Part shown: piece after piece, positions 12,853 through 22,846 of the stretch
Numbering within the stretch: the stretch's first letter is position 1
How the letters are laid out: each line of letters starts with the position of its first letter
Assembly: GCF_021917145.1 (NCBI RefSeq)
Contig: NC_061061.1
Location: forward strand, 1,016,896 to 1,080,895
DNA from: Hypomesus transpacificus
Lineage: Eukaryota > Chordata > Actinopteri > Osmeriformes > Osmeridae
Direction of reading: 5' to 3'
DNA: 64,000 bases
Made by a program: the position numbers and the translations under genes
Notes under the pieces: generated by a model
Told to the model about the DNA's origin: nothing
The model's input: only the letters and a program-made list of their open reading frames with translations
Database searches by the model: none

Positions 12853-14753
12853 CTCTCTCGCTCCATCCCCCTTCCTCCCCCCCTCCCCCTCCTCCCTCCC
12901 TCCCCCCCCTCCCCTCCTCCCACCCCCTCCTCCCCCCCCTCCCCCCTCCCTCCCCCTCCTCCCTCCCTCCTCTCCTCCCCCTCCCTCCCTCCCCCTCCTC
13001 CCTCTCCCTCCCTCCCTCCTCCCTCCCCCTCCTCCCTCCCTCTCTCTCCCTCCCCCCCTCCTCCCACCCCCTCCTCCCTCCCCCTCCTCCCTCCCTCCCC
13101 CCTCCTCCCTCCCTCCTCCTCCCTACCCCTCCTCCCTCCCACCCCCTCCTCCCTCCCTCCCCCTCCTCCCTCCCCCCTCCTCCCTCCCCCTCCTCCCACC
13201 CCCTCCTCCCTCCCCCCCTCCTCCCTCCCCCCCCTCCTCCCCACCCCCCTCCTCCCTCCCCCCCCTCCTCCCACCCCCTCCTCCCTCCCTACCCCCCCAC
13301 CCCCCCAGACCCACCCCTGATAACAGATGTGAAGAACATGCCCCGCCCAGCTGGGGAAGACAGCCATCCTGCGTTGTGAGGCCATGGCCGTTCCTGCCGT
13401 CCTGTTTGAGTGGTACAGAGACGACCGCAGGTATGTCCATGTGTGTGTGTGTGCGTGTGTATATGTGTGTGTGAGTGTGTATGTGTGTATATGTGTGTAT
13501 GTGTATATGTGTATATGTGTATGTGTGTATATGTGTCTGTATGTGTGTGTATGTGTCTGTATGTGTGTGTATGTGTGTATGTGTGTGTGTGTGTGTGTAT
13601 GTGTATATGTGTATGTGTCTGTATGTGTGTGTGTGTATGTGTCTCATGCGTGCCCCCCTTCAGACCGGTAGAGAGTGACAACACATTGAGGATCAAGAAT
13701 GAAAAGACTCGCTCTCTGCTGCTGTTCACCAACGTGACGGACAAACACTTCGGCAACTACACCTGCTTCGCCTCCAACCGCCTGGGGGCTGCTAACGCCA
13801 GCATGCTGCTGTTCCGTGAGTTACACACACACACACACACAGACACACACATACCCCACAGCTAGTTCACACACGCAACAGCTAGCTTACACACACTATC
13901 ACAAATGTCAGCACGCACTCTCTCTATGTCTCTATCCCTCTGCTCTCTCATCCTTCTCGTTCTCCTTTCTCCTATTCAGGAAGTCTCTATCCTCCCACAT
14001 GACATTAACCATCCCCAGCGAGCCCTTCTCTGTCACCTTCCCTCTGTCCCTCCTTATCCCTATCCCTCCTTCCCTCCCTCCCTCCGCCTTCTCCCTCTCT
14101 CCTTCCAACCCTCGACCTGTTCCCCCTCCCTCCCTCCCTCCTCTCTCTCACATTACCATCCTAATGACTCACTTGTCCTCCTCTTTCATTGTCCTCCCAT
14201 TATCCCAGCAAGCGTTCCTTAAATGACTCATTCCTGTCCCCTTTTCTGTTTCTCCATCCCTCCATCTCTCTCTGTCTGTCTCTGTCTCTGCCCGTCTCTC
14301 TCTCTGCCTGTCTCTGTCTCTGCCCGTCTCTCTCTCTGCCTGTCTCTGTCTCTGCCCGTCTCTCTCTCTGCCTGTCTCTGTCTCTGCCCGTCTCTCTAAG
14401 CCCACGCCATCCATCATCATCTCTGTTCTTGTATCCTGTGCCCCAGTCTTCTCTTCACCTCCTAACCTCAGCAGAGAGGATTCTACATCCTGTTAGTTCT
14501 ACTTTGATCAAAATTTTCCCTAATGGAATCTCTTTTCTTCCCTCCCTTCTTCCCTCCCTCCCCCCCTCATCTTTTCATCTCCTCTCCTATTCCCCCCTCC
14601 TCTCCCCTCTCCTCCTGCTCCCCTCTCCTCCTCCTTCCCTCTCTCCCCTCTCCAGGACCAGGAGCGGTGTATGGGGGAGGTGTGAGTCTGTCTGCAGGTG
14701 GGAGCTTGGTTGTGTGGGTGTGCCTGGCCCTGACCCTCCTGTTGAGGGCCTGA
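6302..14753 (+). CDS. iglon5: IgLON-family GPI-anchored cell adhesion protein, IGLON5-like; 5' exon(s) not found in window
   Basis: Seven spliced exons: 6302-6380, 6647-6879, 7827-7946, 12143-12274, 13309-13430, 13664-13815, 14656-14753. All have AG/GT borders and the phases join (2,1,1,1,2,1). Together they give three Ig domains and a hydrophobic C-terminus, the IgLON plan (LSAMP, NTM, OPCML, NEGR1, IGLON5). IgLONs are neuronal surface proteins, GPI-anchored, that pair in cis and trans. Hallmarks: WMNRSNIL and IYTCSFQ in Ig1, VPARIVN and [13 protein letters not shown] at the start of Ig2, GEYECVT closing Ig2, RCEAMAVP and [13 protein letters not shown] in Ig3. VPARIVN and RCEAMAVP point to IGLON5 rather than the other paralogues. 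The signal-peptide exon was not seen between 1 and 6301. Two oddities: Ig1 is split by a short intron, and exon 13309-13430 carries an apparent extra C that breaks the frame. Family assignment is firm; the paralogue is very likely. Confidence 0.9.
6647..6879 (+). CDS. iglon5: iglon5 exon: remainder of Ig domain 1
   Basis: Acceptor ttcccag. The split Arg codon joins to [19 protein letters not shown]. The Cys of CKINEE and the one in IYTCSFQ are the two disulfide cysteines; DEGIYTC is the F-strand motif. Ends in VYLIVQ with phase 1 before gtgagg. A GGGA-rich simple repeat follows at once (6880-6960). Confidence 0.92.
7729..7813. repeat. (TG)n microsatellite abutting an iglon5 splice acceptor
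   Basis: Uninterrupted (GT)n of about 42 repeats ending 13 bp before the exon at 7827. Confidence 0.95.
7827..7946 (+). CDS. iglon5: iglon5 exon: first half of Ig domain 2
   Basis: Reads [20 protein letters not shown] then [20 protein letters not shown]; phase 1 at both ends. The acceptor cctcctcag is preceded by an 85-bp (TG)n run, so the polypyrimidine tract is only a few bases long. Confidence 0.93.
7950..8770. repeat. CA, GT and CT simple-sequence tracts in an iglon5 intron
   Basis: 7950-8050 CA-rich, 8198-8220 and 8269-8312 (GT)n, 8398-8770 CT-rich. No coding exon is seen. Confidence 0.85.
8968..9488 (+). mobile_element. LINE retrotransposon fragment, endonuclease/exonuclease/phosphatase (APE-like) domain, decayed
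   Basis: One frame reads [20 protein letters not shown] from 8968, then [26 protein letters not shown], the classic N-terminal endonuclease motifs of non-LTR elements (the CFDP2-like group). The frame breaks near 9297-9302 and resumes one base out as [20 protein letters not shown]. The GDFN motif has become GVFN, followed by a stop at about 9440. No reverse transcriptase follows. It is a truncated, frameshifted insertion in an iglon5 intron, in the same orientation as the gene. Confidence 0.85.
9640..10340. repeat. ATCC-type minisatellite (catccatccctcatcctctc units), interrupted by a SINE
   Basis: Units of 13-18 bp such as tcatcctctcatccatccc run either side of the SINE at 9731-9927. Confidence 0.88.
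9731..9927 (-). mobile_element. tRNA-derived SINE, minus orientation
   Basis: On the minus strand the head reads tRNA-like, with an A box (tggctgagcgggtag) and B box (ggttgccagttcgattcc). The tail ends in the fish-type gactaaatgtaaatgta. It was inserted into the ATCC minisatellite. The same family occurs at 16150-16349 and 40766-40959. Confidence 0.88.
10677..11096. repeat. 40-bp minisatellite, about 10 copies
   Basis: Unit tgtgttagtgaggagatggt then gtagcatgtataaccctaac; the first copies are slightly diverged. It is nearly homogeneous from 10840 to 11080, which suggests recent amplification. Confidence 0.92.
11130..11545. repeat. Degenerate TTAGGG-rich repeat (ggttagaccagggttaggg type)
   Basis: Interstitial array of gttaggg, ttagacc and agggtta motifs with longer 18-30 bp groupings. 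The period is irregular, so it is not a true telomere tract. Confidence 0.85.
11740..12040. repeat. CT-rich tract in iglon5 intron
   Basis: Repeated ctcccctcctctcgtttctc units of 25-40 bp, upstream of the exon at 12143. Confidence 0.85.
12143..12274 (+). CDS. iglon5: iglon5 exon: second half of Ig domain 2
   Basis: Reads [20 protein letters not shown] then [20 protein letters not shown]. The Cys in GEYECVT is the second disulfide Cys of Ig2. Phase 1 at both ends. A (CA)n tract begins about 25 bp after the donor. Confidence 0.93.
12298..12560. repeat. Compound (CA)n and tgttcctcttctctcacaca repeat
   Basis: Four CA blocks separated by a conserved cctgttcctcttctct spacer, directly after the exon ending at 12274. 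Confidence 0.9.
12688..13300. repeat. 600-bp C/T-only tract before an iglon5 exon
   Basis: ctccctccctcc, ctctct and cccctcctcccac units; it runs up to the acceptor at 13308. Confidence 0.92.
13309..13430 (+). CDS. iglon5: iglon5 exon: first half of Ig domain 3, with apparent 1-bp frameshift
   Basis: Starts [12 protein letters not shown] in the frame set by the previous exon. After the CCCC run at 13341-13344 that frame reaches a stop at 13376-13378. One base out, the sequence reads [20 protein letters not shown] and WYRDDR, conserved Ig3 sequence ending in the phase 2 that the next exon needs. One extra C in the run explains it. It may be a base-call error, an allele or a true lesion. Confidence 0.85.
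13436..13645. repeat. TG/TATG-rich microsatellite
   Basis: gtatatgtgtatgtgtctgt-type repeat filling the short intron between the two Ig3 exons. Confidence 0.88.
13664..13815 (+). CDS. iglon5: iglon5 exon: second half of Ig domain 3
   Basis: Acceptor ccccttcag, phase 2 in and phase 1 out. Reads [20 protein letters not shown] then [20 protein letters not shown] and [17 protein letters not shown] is the F-strand Cys; NVT, NYT and NAS are N-glycosylation sequons. Confidence 0.93.
13960..14655. repeat. CT-rich intron sequence with a 32-bp repeat
   Basis: 14262-14398 repeats ctctctctgcctgtctctgt ctctgcccgt several times; 14540-14655 is CT-rich up to the last acceptor. Confidence 0.8.
14656..14753 (+). 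CDS. iglon5: iglon5 terminal exon: GPI-attachment signal and stop
   Basis: Encodes [20 protein letters not shown] then [12 protein letters not shown] and TGA at 14751-14753. A small-residue segment ([10 protein letters not shown]) followed by about 16 hydrophobic residues at the extreme C-terminus is the usual GPI-anchor signal. This agrees with the known anchoring of IgLONs. Confidence 0.9.
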
Positions 14754-16140
14754 AGAGTCCGTCCACCCAGGAAGGAACAAGATGATTTAATTACGAACCC
14801 ATCACTGTGAACAAAAATAATTATGCATTATTCAAGGAGCCATTTACACATCACATTCAACACCCCCCCCCCCCTCAGACCCCTGTCCCCTCTGACATCC
14901 CCCCCCCCCTCAGACCCCTGTCCCCTCTGACATCCCCCCCCCCCCTCAGACCCCTGTCCCCTCTGACATCCCCCCCCCCCCTCTGACCCCTGTCCCCTCT
15001 GACATCCCCTCACCTTAATTTGTCTTTCCCTTGCTGCCAGTGAGGGCTACCATGATAAAGTCAATTGTGTTTTTATTAAAACCTAGAGCTCACAAACAAT
15101 ATGTATTGTGTATTACAATAATGTGATTATATTTACGGTACACAAGCCGAGATAATTATAACATAATTGGGCTCTCAACAACATGCCAGTGATAACTGAT
15201 AAAATATTAACAATGTTTACGGCTAAAAGTAAGAAAATCCTTCTTTTGGGCAGTGATGATCATGTGACCTCACAGTTGATTGGACAATTGGCCTTGTGAC
15301 CTCTGACCCTAACCCCACAGCTGATCTGACCTTGTACGGACCAATGCGGCACAGCTGCTATGAATGATGTCACAACCCACGAGGCTGGGGGGTGAGGGCC
15401 CCCCCTCCTCCTGGAGGATGACCCCTGACCCCCCACTCTTAACACCCCCCCCCCCCCGCCGCCGTGCGCTGCTCCCCCTGCCCCCTCCCTCCTCCCCTCC
15501 CACCCCTCCCTCCCCTCATCCCCCACCCGCCATCATCTGTGTTCCACTCCTCTCGTGTAAATATATATACAGTACAGAGTCCATTCGCCGGCCGCATCAG
15601 CGACTGGCAAAACTACATGACCCATAACCCCCCCACGCTCTGTGTTCTCCAAACCAGGAAGAGACTGTGAAACACCACTGTCTCCTGTTTCCTGTTCCGG
15701 AGCAGTGATCCTGTCCACCTCGTCGCTTGTTGATAGCATGTACCGGTTAGAAATGTTCCTGTCCTGACCCCTGACCCCACTCCACCCCAATGTGTTGATG
15801 CCCTTTGCAAGGTTAATTGCTATTACTTTTTTGGTGTTGATAATAATACTGATGATGACGTTCATAGGTATTTGAATAATATGAATATTAATTATATGTA
15901 AAAAAAAAAAGAAAAAGCAGAGCTGATGATGATGGGCCTTGTGTATGAAATGTTTTGTACAAAACAACAACAAAAAACACACTCATCGACAATGACGATT
16001 ATGTTTTTAAAGTGATGTGATCTATTTTGCCATGAGAAGCTTTATAAAAACACTTTGAACAGACACAGTGGATCAAGGGGAGTAGGCGATGAAAACTAGT
16101 TTAATTTTTAACTTTTGTATGTAGTGTTAACTGTATAACC
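14754..16140 (+). other. Probable iglon5 3' untranslated region (end not defined)
   Basis: No further coding exon follows the TGA. After the C-rich minisatellite at 14861-15009, the AT-rich stretches 15010-15250 and 15780-16140 look like unique UTR sequence rather than repeats. I saw no convincing polyadenylation signal here; the nearest good one downstream is at 24681. Confidence 0.4.
14861..15009. repeat. 39-bp C-rich minisatellite, four copies, in the iglon5 3' UTR
   Basis: Unit cccctcagacccctgtcccc tctgacatc plus a variable poly-C run. Confidence 0.92.
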
Positions 16141-16149
16141 CATCTTCAT

Positions 16150-16349
16150 TACATTTACATTACATTTAGTCATTTAGCAGACGCTCTTATCCAGAGCGAC
16201 TTACAGTAAGTACAGGGACATTCCCCCCGAGGCAAGTAGGGTGAAGTGCCTTGCCCAAGGACACAACGTCATTTAGCACGGCGGGGAATCGATCCGGCAA
16301 CCTTCTGATTACTAGCCCGACTCCCTCACCGCTCAGCCATCTGACTCCC
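16150..16349 (-). mobile_element. tRNA-derived SINE, minus orientation, more diverged
   Basis: Same head and tail as the SINE at 9731-9927, with substitutions in the B-box region (gccggatcgattccccg on the minus strand). Confidence 0.87.
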
Positions 16350-16437
16350 ATCTTCATGCATCATTCACTGAGGCTTTGATCCTAAAGGGGGGGTATCTCT
16401 ACTAAACTATACCCACATCAGTTACGAGCATCTAACC

Positions 16438-16978
16438 CCCCCACACACACACCATCACACCTTTCTGTCTCCCTCACTCCTCTCCCTCTCTGTCTCCCCC
16501 ACACCTCTCTGTCTCCCCCACTCCTCTCCCTCTCCGTCTCCCCCACACCTCTCCCAGTCCGTCTCCCCCACACCTCTCCCCCTCTGTCTCCCTCACTCCT
16601 CTCCCTCTCTGTCTCCCTCACACCTCTCTGTCTCCCCCACTCCTCTCCCTCTCTGTCTCCCTCACCCCTCTCCCTCTCCGTCTCCCTCACACCTCTCCCT
16701 CTCTGTCTCCCCAACACCTCTCCCTCTCTGTCTCCCTCACTCCTCTCCCTCTCTGTTTCCCTCACTCCTCTTCCTCTCTGTCTCCCCCACACCTCTCCCT
16801 CTCTGTCTCCCTCACTCCTCTCCCTCTCCCCCACACCTCTCCCTCTCTGTCTCCCCAACACTTCTCCCTCTCTGTCTCCCTCACTCCTCTCCCTCTCTGT
16901 TTCCCTCACTCCTCTTCCTCTCTGTCTCCCCCACACCTCTCCCTCTCTGTCTCCCTCACTCCTCTCCCTCTTCGCCCC
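16438..16978. repeat. CT-rich minisatellite (ctccctctctgtctccctca units)
   Basis: Tandem units of about 20-40 bp. A block of about 120 bp (16693-16810) reappears near 16840-16957. Confidence 0.88.
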
Positions 16979-17454
16979 CCCTATCTTCCACCATCCCTCT
17001 GGTGCCTCACATTTATCAAACCTCAAAGAGGGTCTCCACATCACCATGCTGTCCTCCTGTGCTGTGCTGATATATGCAAACTATAGTATAATGCACCTGC
17101 ACGCCATCCTTCTCACTTCCTGTGACCTCACACTTCCTGTGACCTCACAGGAAGTGCTCCGTCTCGGTCCCCTGTGTCAGCCTCATCGTGTGAATGTCTG
17201 TTTGATTTTTCAAACCAGCAATAACCCCTAACTCTACTGTCTACTTTACTCTACTGTACAAGACAGGACTGATACAGTTCAACTGTGCTGTAATCAAAAC
17301 AAAACAAGACATAGATTGTTGCTACTAACGACCTGTGTGAGATAAAACCACACAGTTCTGTGTACAGGAAGTGAGGTGCTATAGGATTCAGAGAAGCTAG
17401 TTTTGGTTCACAAGCCTCGTTCTGACCAGCCAGTTGGAGGCTTCTGCCCTTCTG

Positions 17455-17520
17455 TCCTGTAGGGGGCAGCACCTATGGCCTGCATGCAGCTGCCCTCCTG
17501 TCCTGTAGGGGGCAGCACCT
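17455..17520 (+). promoter_or_regulatory. Two CTCF-like sites in tandem, 46 bp apart
   Basis: The 20-mer tcctgtagggggcagcacct occurs at 17455-17474 and again at 17501-17520, both on the plus strand. The core TAGGGGGCAG resembles the CTCF consensus. Binding is inferred from the motif only. Confidence 0.4.
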
Positions 17521-18139
17521 CTGGCCTGCATGGCCAGCCTTCTGCTCAGGAGACAATAGTGGGTTCGATTTCAAGCACAAGAGCAGAATATTGGGTTAGT
17601 GCTTCTTTTTTGTGTTCTGTTTCTCTGACTCCCTATATCTCTCTCTCTCCCCCTCTCTCTCTCCCTCTCTCTCCCTCTCACATCCATCCAAAACCTTCAG
17701 CTGGTCTCCAGTACATGCTGCTGGTCCTCCCCCCCCCCTTCTCTCTGTCTTTCTCTAGCTGTGTCAGTATCTCCTCTTTCACAAAGTCTGTTCCTCTTGT
17801 TCGCTGTCTCGTAAGCACACAGCTCGATTCATTATCTGTATGTACATACTCTGTTCTTGATGAAGAAAAAAAAGGAAGAAAAAAAAGGAAGAAAATATGG
17901 ATAACATACTGTCATGTTTCTCAATGTGGGATTGAAAAAAAGCACGTCAATGTCTTTTATGGGTGAATTTTGAAGAAAAAAATACAACTGTATAATTGTT
18001 TGGGTTTGAAGGGGATGGTAAGGGGGGGGGGGCGGTATGGATTAAACCATTTGATTGAAGGGTGTACATTTGTACAAACAAAAAAACAAGATTTGAGTGT
18101 CTCCATAAATGCACCATTGATTCGAACATGTACCAACTT

Positions 18140-18478
18140 CAAAACGGAGAGAGAAGGAGACGGGCTGGGAGGGAGGGAGACAGAGGGAGAGAGGCTGGGA
18201 GGGAGGGAGAGGTGGAGAGAGAGAGGCTGGGAGGGAGGGAGAGGTGGAGAGAGAGAGGCTGGGAGGGAGGGAGAGGTGGAGAGAGAGAGGCTGGGAGGGA
18301 GGGAGAGGTGGAGAGAGAGAGGCTGGGAGGGAGGGAGAGGTGGAGAGAGAGAGGCTGGGAGGGAGGGAGAGGTGGAGAGAGAGAGGCTGGGAGGGAGGGA
18401 GAGGTGGAGAGAGAGAGGCTGGGAGGGAGGGAGAGGTGGAGAGAGAGAGGCTGGGAGGGAGGGAGACAGAGGGAGAGA
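18140..18478. repeat. 30-bp GA-rich minisatellite, about 10 copies
   Basis: Unit gagaggctgggagggaggga gaggtggaga, almost identical between copies. Confidence 0.93.
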
Positions 18479-18549
18479 CACATAGAGAGGAGGAGAGAGA
18501 AATGTTCAATGTATCTGGTTGTGTCCTGAGAGCAGCTCATTCCTTATAG

Positions 18550-19020
18550 GGAGTCTCCACTCTGCTGGTTACCATCCCAGCACTCTGCTGGTTACCATCC
18601 CAACACTCTGCTGGTTACCATCCCAGCACTCTGCTGGTTACCATCCCAACACTCTGCTGGTTACCATCCCAGCACTCTGCTGGTTACCATCCCAACACTC
18701 TGCTGGTTACCATCCCAGCACTCTGCTGGTTACCATCCCAACACTCTGCTGGTTACCATTCCAGCACTCTGCTGGTTACCATCCCAACACTCTGCTGGTT
18801 ACCATCCCAGCACTCTGCTGGTTACCATCCCAACACTCTGCTGGTTACCATCCCAGCACTCTGCTGGTTACCATCCCAGCACTCTGCTGGTTACCATCCC
18901 AACACTCTGCTGGTTACCATCCCAACACTCTGCTGGTTACCATCCCAGCACTCTGCTGGTTACCATCCCAACACTCTGCTGGTTACCATCCAAACACTCT
19001 GCTGGTTACCATCCCAGCCT
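18550..19020. repeat. 23-bp minisatellite, about 20 copies
   Basis: Unit cactctgctggttaccatcc plus cag or caa; the two variants alternate through much of the array. Confidence 0.93.
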
Positions 19021-19073
19021 GGGCTGAGCAGCACTCCTCACTCAGGTCCAGTTTTACAGCAGGGACATCTTGA

Positions 19074-20960
19074 TAAAGATGATGTAGATAGGAGTTGTAG
19101 TGTAGTTTCTTCTGGCGGTCAGGACTACAAACATGGCCACAGAATAAAAAGTGACTGTAGAGCAGTCTGGGTGTAGCTGAGTCTGTACAGTACAGGAGCT
19201 GATCAGTGTGATGAGTCTAAATGTGTTGAGAAATCCACTTCAGATTTGTTTAAAAAATGAACCTGCTGGAATAACTCAGATGATCTAGACGGGAAATTGT
19301 ATATCTATAGAATGTAAGTGCAGTACCTGAGCTGACTGAGCCACTGGTCCTGGTGGAAGTCAGCAGTAGATACCTGGTGACAGGCTGAATGTATTCGTCT
19401 TTGGTCCTACGTGAGAGTTTGGTTTGGATTCAGCTAACATCAACACTAAACACCCACACTGCCCAGTGACTGATCAATACATTCGATTGAATTGTCATCA
19501 ATGGCTCCCTTTCACCAAGCGGTGTTCAAGTCTGGATTGATCAGCTGTCTATAGCAAGGTCTTGTGATTGATGGCATAATTCATCGTGCCTCATCCAAGA
19601 CACTTCTAATTGAACATTGATTTTAGGCTCTGAAAAGATTTGGCCTCCGCTTTGATGTCGGCTGAGTTAACTGTCTTCAGAAGCAGAAGAAAGAGAAATC
19701 TTGTTTACTTTTCCCTTCAATTAAATAAGTAGTCTAGTCAGTTTTTTGTATTTATTTACTTATATACTGAAGCTGTGACCTTGTCTTTTTAAAGACACCA
19801 TAAACTAATTGTTATATTGTATAGTTATATTTAAGTAATACTGATATGTTACTTTTGGATACCGTGTATCTGGGTTATGATGAACACCCCTGCAAGCTGG
19901 GGGCATACTGTAGGATGAAGCCAATCAAAACTAACTGTTGGTGATTGTAAAGGACTAGCTAGCTAGCAACAGACAGCTACACAAACTATGTACCTAGCAT
20001 CAGGTTAATACTGATTAAAGGTCAAAGTTCATGCAGGGGGTCCCAGTAACGGTACTATGTATCTGTTTCTCAGACATGAGAGCACAGGCAAGACTCGCCG
20101 AGGCAGGATTAGGCTACTAGAATCGGGAAGATTGTTTTGTCAATCCCGTTTTTTTTGCTAGCTGTTTTTGACCTGTGCCCGCCATATAGGCCATTCACAA
20201 AACAAATTCTAAACATCCCGTAGTAGCTGGCTAGTTCCATCTTATGCTTGCTAGTGCCATCACCACCCTTTAGTTTGTTTATTGTAAAACTGACAGTGCA
20301 AACAAGGATGCAAATAGCTAACTGGCTAACGTGACTAGCAGCATACAGCTTTCTGAGCCCAGAGACGTAGCTCTCTAGCTAGTGGAAAAACAAACTGCAA
20401 ACCGGCATTAGCAACAACCCAGAACTATGTTTGCATTGGTGGAAAGGTGGTAATTGGGTGTGCTCGAGCCTTTGTTCTCTCTCATATATATTTATTATTT
20501 TCCCACCCCTAAGGATCCGTCAATATTTGCACTACATAGACAACGTTGGTGTCAAAAGTTTAGTCTTGGTAGCGATTGAGTTGCTTGTATTTTAATTTAA
20601 GTTTCGTTGCACGGTTTAGGCTGAAAGTAAGTTTTTGTGGCAAAAAGTGCCTTGTGTCAACAATGGGAACTCAGTGCTAACGTCAGTACACGTTAGTAAC
20701 GACGCATGGATACAACGTGCATAGATATGCTGTTGCACAGCGAGTATTGTATCGGGGCGTGCTGTACTAGCAGCATCATACATGTACATTTAAGCAAATC
20801 AAGACTTGCATGTACAGTAAGTAATGTCTAGTGCTTTCAGTTAAACGCGTTATTAACGGCGTCAGCGCAAACCCATTTTAACGGCGGCAATTTTTTTATC
20901 ACAGGATTAACATTCTTTTTGGCCAAACTTTGTAGTTCTTTTCACATGCTGTTGCAACAA
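19074..20960. other. No gene seen; unique and old transposon-derived sequence
   Basis: AT-rich, no exon-like open frames, no tandem array. The part after 19900, with gctagctagc-type stretches, resembles fish transposon remnants but I cannot name the family. Confidence 0.6.
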
Positions 20961-20961
20961 C

Positions 20962-21312
20962 TACTGACGTTAGAAAAACGACAACACCACACCGGATTTA
21001 GTTAGACCGGAAACAAAACAACAAGAACGTCGAACACACTTGTTTGGGCTTGCGAGCCGGCTAAAGAATATTAGGCTAACGTTACGTTTTGAGTGCCAAT
21101 AAGGTTCTGAATGGAAAGTTTACTTTAAAAAAGTTGCCAAATGGTTCCATTGACAAGACCAAAGTGATCTGTGTGTTTTGTCGATGTAAACTGAACTGAT
21201 CATTGTACAACGTCCAGTTTGAAATACCACTTGATGGCCAAGCACACAGCTGATGTGAATTCTCCGCCCCCTCGTCAAAGCCAGGCAATTGCAAAGTTGT
21301 TTTAAAAAAACT
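20962..21312 (+). mobile_element. hAT-type transposon fragment with BED zinc-finger relic, copy 1
   Basis: Aligns by eye along its length with 30888-31280: shared accggatttagttagaccgg region, the aatggaaagtttacttt coding start and a region that in copy 2 encodes a BED-like finger. Frame-breaking changes are present. The minus-strand open frame over it is a shadow. Confidence 0.65.
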
Positions 21313-21887
21313 AAAAAACATTTGCCCTAAGCAATCCGATCCACTTTTCCATGTTGATAAGAAATAAAAAATAATGGGACAAGAAACCAAGGGACATTTA
21401 GAATAGATACAAATGTGCGATTAATTGCGATTAATGTTTTAATCGTTTGACAGCACTAGTAATTTCACATTAAATTATGTATTTAAACTCAAGCTTGTGT
21501 GGTGTTTCGCTGGCTTCAGTGCCACAGCCTAAACTTAAAGTCAAAAGAAACGTTCTAATTTCAGGCACTTTCAAAAAATCTGCCTCAGTGAAGCTTGGCT
21601 AGCAACAGCAGTTCGCTTGCTCGTAGCAAACTGCTTTTGAATTAGCCATTTTCCCCTAAATTAATGTCAAGCTTATTTAGGTTTTTGGGGGCATATTTTC
21701 AGTTAGCAGATGGTACTGTTTGAATCGCGATTCCATCTGAAATACTGCTGGTGACAAAGTTGTTATAATAGCTTGTTTCAAAGGGGGTTCAGCTTGTTTC
21801 AAAGGGGGTTCTTACTGTAATGAAATATTCAATATGAGTAAGCTAAATGCTTGAAAATATCACTAAAAGGGAAAAACTTAAGGGGAC

Positions 21888-21945
21888 GGACCCACCTGCA
21901 ACCGACGCAAGCAAGCACACCCTACAACTTCCCCAGAAATGGTTC
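21888..21945 (-). repeat. Short inverted copy of the sequence at 31325-31380
   Basis: Contains ccgacgcaagcaagcacacc and ttccccagaaa; the reverse complement matches 31338-31375 (gtgtgcttgcgtcggttgc). Part of the same decayed transposon family as the fragments at 20962 and 30888. Confidence 0.5.
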
Positions 21946-22223
21946 CCTCTCTAGTTGTTATCTACTATTTACCAGCCTGGTTTTGAATTGGTGTTGTTCA
22001 TGAGTGCATCTATAGACAATATTGTAGGGGAAAGCTCTGAGTTTATGTAGGTCATTACTGTAAAGGAGAAACTTGTTTCACATAACAAGATGTTTTACGG
22101 TAAAAGGTCTTACTGTAATTAACTAAAGTAAATAGTATGAGGTTGTTCAGGAAGAATACAGTTTAATTAATTTGTATTTTCATGTTTGTTATTTCTTTAG
22201 GAAAAGGTAGGAAGATATGTTCG

Positions 22224-22401
22224 TTAAAAAAAAGATGATAGATAGATGCATATATGGATGGATAGATATTTGCTTGATTGCTAGTGGAGATATATAGATG
22301 GATTGATATGGATGGATATTTAATTGATTGATTGCTAGTATAGATAGATAGGTAGATAGATATGGATGGATAGATATTTGATTGATTGCTAGTGGAGATA
22401 T

Positions 22402-22449
<48 letters not shown>

Positions 22450-22491
22450 GTAAATAGATATGGATGGATATTTGATTGATTGATTGCTAGT

Positions 22492-22541
<50 letters not shown>

Positions 22542-22660
22542 GGATATGGATGGATAGATATTTAATTGATTGATTGCTGGTGTAGATAGATGGATGGATG
22601 ATTGATTGATAGATACATAGATAGATACATATATAGATACATAGATAGATACCTGCTTGT
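22224..22660. repeat. GATA-type tetranucleotide array
   Basis: (GATA)n blocks at 22399-22450 and 22493-22545, with a longer repeated unit containing tatttgattgattgctagt. Confidence 0.92.
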
Positions 22661-22846
22661 CAGTCACACACATGCACATACTTGGCTTTTGTGGATTGCA
22701 GCCCTGCTCCTGGCGATTGTCTTGTCAATCATCCAGGAGTAAATACAGGCTGTTGTACAGAGGAACAGGACTGACGGGAACACTCACGGCTGGCAGCCAG
22801 GTCTGACTGTCTGACATGTCTGCATGTTGTCTGTTCACACGAACCA

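Noticed and set aside
18550..19020. Regular 23-bp repeat that could be taken for a CRISPR array
   Set aside because: Units are directly tandem with no unique spacers, and the context is vertebrate.
21082..21390. 102-codon minus-strand open frame
   Set aside because: Antisense to the BED-finger relic of the hAT fragment.
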